DNA from: Methanobrevibacter sp.
Lineage (GTDB): Archaea; Methanobacteriota; Methanobacteria; Methanobacteriales; Methanobacteriaceae
NCBI GenBank assembly: GCA_031289975.1
Contig: JAITOM010000076.1
Location: 1 to 6,941, forward strand
Length of the DNA: 6,941 nucleotides
Direction of reading: 5' to 3'
A model generated the notes under the pieces. That model was given only the letters and a program-made list of their open reading frames with translations, was not told the origin of the DNA and ran no database searches. How positions within the stretch are numbered: position 1 is the stretch's first letter; each line of letters opens with the position of its first letter. Position numbers and translations under genes: made by a program. Of the stretch, positions 4,833 through 6,941 are shown in pieces.

Positions 4833-6023
4833 TTAAATATTAAAATCATTTTTAATTTCTCTTAAATCCCTCATGAATTCCCTAAGATGAGTATTTTTTA
4901 TATGGGGCATAACAACAATCCTAATAGCTTTTGGATATGAAGAAGTTGAAACTCTCCATGACTTCTCTTCAATAGCTTTAACTAAATCATTCATGTCTAT
5001 TTTAGGATGATTAAAGCCAAGTATGTTAAGTTGTGGTTTTGTAATTAAACTAAAACCTTCTTTAAGTAAAGCATCGGCTAAAAAATTCGTGTTAATCATG
5101 CAACTATTAGCTAATTGTGAATATCCTTCTTTTCCCATATACTTTAACATTGCCCAAGTAGCTGCAGAACTTGCACCAGATCTTGTTCCCACAATTGTTG
5201 CTTGTTTTTTAACTGTTAAATAAGGAGAATCAACACTTATTAAATCAAGGTACTTTTTCTCCCTATAAATAATACAACCTGTAGGTATTATAGTTAAACC
5301 CATTTTATGGGGGTCTATTGTAATAGAAGAAATACCTTCATTTGAAAAATCAAAATTAGGAATATCATAACCAATATCCTTTAAAAATGGAATTGAAAAT
5401 CCTCCAAAAGCAGCATCAACATGTAAATAAATGTTTTTATCAATAGCTATTTGAGACAATTCTTCAATAGGATCTATCATTCCTAATTCTGTTGTTCCTG
5501 CAACACCAACAATAGCTATTGTGTTCTTATTAATTTTTTCTTTAACAGATTTTATATCCATCTTATATTCATCGTTTAAATTTATTTCAATCAACTTAAT
5601 CCCTAAGATATCCGAAGCTTTTTTAAATGAAAAATGAGCTGATTTTGGAAGAATTACTTCAAAAGGTTCATTCCATTGATTTTTTAGATTATTTCTTTCC
5701 ATATAAAGATTGCGAGCAGATCTCATTGCCATTATATTTGCTTCACTTCCACCAGTTACAATATTTCCATGTGGTTTATCTAATGACAAAAATGAAGCCA
5801 TTATTTTTATAACCTCATCTTCAATAGCTTTTGTTCCTTTAAATAATCCAGGATCACCCATATTAGAATCTAAAAAATCCATGAAAACTTTTTTAGATAA
5901 AGGATGAGGTTCACTACACATTGATCCTAATATTCTTCCAGAAGAATAGTTTAAATCCTTAGATTTAAATTCATTTAACTTTTTAAAGATATATTCTTCT
6001 TCAAGAGCTTCATTTTTCATCAT
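4833..6023 (-). CDS. mfnA: L-tyrosine decarboxylase MfnA (methanofuran biosynthesis)
   Basis: This is a 396-residue cytoplasmic PLP-dependent group II decarboxylase, full length for archaeal MfnA. In methanogens MfnA converts L-tyrosine to tyramine, the first aromatic building block of methanofuran, the C1 carrier of CO2 reduction to methane. Some archaeal homologues decarboxylate aspartate to beta-alanine for coenzyme A, so that activity is an alternative or additional role. Visible motifs are GGSEANIMAMRSAR (91-104, cofactor phosphate region), His130 in SAHFSFKKA (stacks on the PLP ring), Asp203 in HVDAAFGG (binds the pyridine nitrogen), the PLP lysine Lys240 in IDPHKMG, and GTRSGASSAATW (279-290). 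Two consecutive ATG codons open the frame. No Shine-Dalgarno is seen before them; the 26-base gap to the upstream hydrolase gene instead holds a TATA-like string. It probably forms an operon with that hydrolase. The gene ends at a T-rich terminator. Confidence 0.93.
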   Translation of the reverse strand: MMKNEALEEEYIFKKLNEFKSKDLNYSSGRILGSMCSEPHPLSKKVFMDFLDSNMGDPGLFKGTKAIEDEVIKIMASFLSLDKPHGNIVTGGSEANIMAMRSARNLYMERNNLKNQWNEPFEVILPKSAHFSFKKASDILGIKLIEINLNDEYKMDIKSVKEKINKNTIAIVGVAGTTELGMIDPIEELSQIAIDKNIYLHVDAAFGGFSIPFLKDIGYDIPNFDFSNEGISSITIDPHKMGLTIIPTGCIIYREKKYLDLISVDSPYLTVKKQATIVGTRSGASSAATWAMLKYMGKEGYSQLANSCMINTNFLADALLKEGFSLITKPQLNILGFNHPKIDMNDLVKAIEEKSWRVSTSSYPKAIRIVVMPHIKNTHLREFMRDLREIKNDFNI

Positions 6024-6038
6024 ATAATCATAGAATTA

Positions 6039-6047
6039 TTTTATAAA
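6039..6047 (-). promoter_or_regulatory. Possible internal promoter of mfnA
   Basis: Minus strand TTTATAAAA lies in the 26-base gap between the hydrolase stop codon and mfnA, centred about 20-23 bases before the two ATG codons. Transcription would begin at or within the start codons, giving a leaderless message, which would fit the missing ribosome site. Chance occurrence in AT-rich DNA is quite possible. Confidence 0.25.
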
Positions 6048-6049
6048 GT

Positions 6050-6670
6050 TTAAAAATTATTAATAAATAAATTATAATTTGCTTCTATATGTTCCTTTCC
6101 ATTATCTACCCAAAATCCATGTCCAGGTAGTAAGTATTTCACATCTAATTTTCGAAGTTTATTAAGAGATTTTTCCATATCATCATGATTACCACCAATA
6201 TCTAACCTCCCAAAACCATCAGCAAAAACTGTGTCTCCTGAAATAAGAATTTCACCATCCCAAAGTGAAATTCCACCAGGAGTATGACCTGGTGTGTGAA
6301 TTACTTTAAAACTCCCTACTGTATCTCCATCTCTAAGCTTTAAATCAACATCATGTCTTTTTAAATCATGGTGAAAAATAGTTGATGCAGTTAAAGGATC
6401 GTTTTTATGTTCAATAGCTAAAGCATCTAATTCATGAATAGCTATTTTTGCATTAGGAAAAAGATAATTTCCTCCAGTATGGTCGTAATGGGAGTGAGTG
6501 TTAACAATCATTTCTATATCATCTTTTTTAATTTTCAAATCATTAAGTTTTGAATATAGGTAATCTGAATTTAATCCTGTTCCTGTATCTACAAGAATAT
6601 TATCAATTATATATGAGTTAGAGTCCATATTTAAACTTTCAATACATATTACATCATTTATTTTTTCCAT
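6050..6670 (-). CDS. Metallo-beta-lactamase-fold hydrolase (glyoxalase II-like)
   Basis: This is a single-domain, 206-residue cytoplasmic hydrolase of the metallo-beta-lactamase superfamily, with no signal peptide. The dinuclear metal site is complete: His59-x-His61-x-Asp63-His64 in NTHSHYDHTGG, His129 in HTPGHTPGG, Asp146 in LISGDTVF and His184 in LLPGHG. The HTPGHTPGG and GDTVFADGFGR strings are typical of the glyoxalase II-like (thioesterase/lactonase) branch. It is shorter than true hydroxyacylglutathione hydrolases, lacking their C-terminal substrate domain, and methanogens lack glutathione, so the substrate is unknown. The start ATG follows AAGGTGG (about 6686-6680). The gene is the first of a probable two-gene unit with mfnA, 26 bases downstream. 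Whether it acts in methanofuran chemistry or is merely a neighbour cannot be told from the sequence. Confidence 0.9.
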   Translation of the reverse strand: MEKINDVICIESLNMDSNSYIIDNILVDTGTGLNSDYLYSKLNDLKIKKDDIEMIVNTHSHYDHTGGNYLFPNAKIAIHELDALAIEHKNDPLTASTIFHHDLKRHDVDLKLRDGDTVGSFKVIHTPGHTPGGISLWDGEILISGDTVFADGFGRLDIGGNHDDMEKSLNKLRKLDVKYLLPGHGFWVDNGKEHIEANYNLFINNF

Positions 6671-6679
6671 GAATAAAGC

Positions 6680-6686
6680 CCACCTT
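6680..6686 (-). promoter_or_regulatory. Ribosome binding site of the hydrolase gene
   Basis: Minus strand AAGGTGG lies about 9 bases before the ATG at 6670. It matches the methanogen Shine-Dalgarno (AGGTG core) and supports this start. Confidence 0.65.
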
Positions 6687-6720
6687 ATTTTAAATTTTTA
6701 TTATTAATTATTAAAAAACA

Positions 6721-6730
6721 AGATATAAAA
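6721..6730 (-). promoter_or_regulatory. Likely TATA box of the hydrolase-mfnA unit
   Basis: Minus strand AAAAAATTTTATATCT puts an A-rich factor-B-like element before TTTTATAT, about 55 bases before the hydrolase start codon. This predicts a leader of about 30 bases carrying the AAGGTGG ribosome site. It lies just inside (gene-proximal to) repeat copy 3, whose end is at 6754. Confidence 0.45.
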
Positions 6731-6753
6731 TTTTTTAATTATTTTATTTAATT

Positions 6754-6941
6754 TATATTCATTATGCAAAAGTTCTTAAATTTTAAAATGATAATTTTTT
6801 TATTAAGTTATTTCAATTTTAAATATCATTTTATAAAAATTTAAATATCATTTTATAAAAATCTATTATAAAAATCCATAATTTTAAATTTTAAATAATA
6901 TAAACATATTTTAATTAATATAAATAATTTTAAATTAATAT
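6754..6941 (-). repeat. Dispersed repeat family, copy 3 (inverted, cut by window end)
   Basis: Read on the plus strand this copy begins TATATTCA then TTATGCAAAAGTTCTTAA (6754-6779). It then follows the reverse complement of copy 2 closely up to the window end, including the middle segment missing from copy 1. Shared stretches include TTTTTTTATTAA near 6795-6806 and ATTTTAATTAATATAAATAA near 6908-6927. By comparison with copy 2, roughly 50 bp continue beyond the window. It carries a private perfect 22-bp tandem duplication at 6819-6862. It is oriented opposite to copies 1 and 2 and lies directly upstream of the hydrolase-mfnA promoter. Confidence 0.82.
6819..6862. repeat. Perfect 22-bp tandem duplication inside repeat copy 3
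   Basis: The unit beginning TTAAATATCATTTTATAA occurs at 6819-6840 and 6841-6862 without mismatch, and a further partial echo (TTATAAAAATC) follows near 6867-6877. Copies 1 and 2 have a single unit here, so the duplication arose after this copy was placed. Confidence 0.85.

Overview
The window looks like part of a genome from a Methanobrevibacter-type methanogen (Archaea, Methanobacteriales). The DNA is very AT-rich. It encodes an F420H2 oxidase (FprA) and the methanofuran enzyme MfnA, and it carries a secreted protein with repeats resembling the pseudomurein-binding repeat. Pseudomurein is the wall polymer of Methanobacteriales. Gene starts use GGAGG/AGGTG ribosome sites, and T-runs serve as likely terminators. 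The genus is inferred; no marker RNA is present.

All five recognised genes lie on the minus strand, so transcription runs from right to left. From right to left they are: a small metallo-beta-lactamase-fold hydrolase and mfnA, 26 bases apart and probably one operon (6670-4833); about 1.2 kb without a credible gene (3656-4832); a secreted protein with pseudomurein-binding repeats and a C-terminal transglutaminase-like cysteine domain (3655-2606); about 1 kb of repeat-laden intergenic DNA (1588-2605); fprA (1587-367); and the N-terminal 70 codons of a rubrerythrin-type diiron protein cut by the window edge (212-1). The rubrerythrin/FprA pair forms an oxygen and peroxide defence module. MfnA supplies tyramine for methanofuran. 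The secreted protein probably binds and may cut the cell wall.

The most unusual content is in the intergenic DNA. A 129-bp non-coding element at 1875-2003 has 12-bp perfect (33-bp imperfect) terminal inverted repeats starting GGCACTGT and an exact 8-bp target duplication, ATAAATTT. It is a clear miniature transposable element. It sits at the outer edge of one copy of a second repeat family of about 190-215 bp, which occurs three times here: 1683-1869, 2329-2541 and, inverted and cut by the window end, 6754-6941. Members share ends built on TTTTGATAAAGTTCTTAA and are themselves MITE-like. One copy abuts the fprA promoter and another lies just upstream of the hydrolase-mfnA promoter. Several short perfect tandem duplications (22-25 bp units) and hairpins add to the picture of mobile, slippage-prone non-coding DNA.
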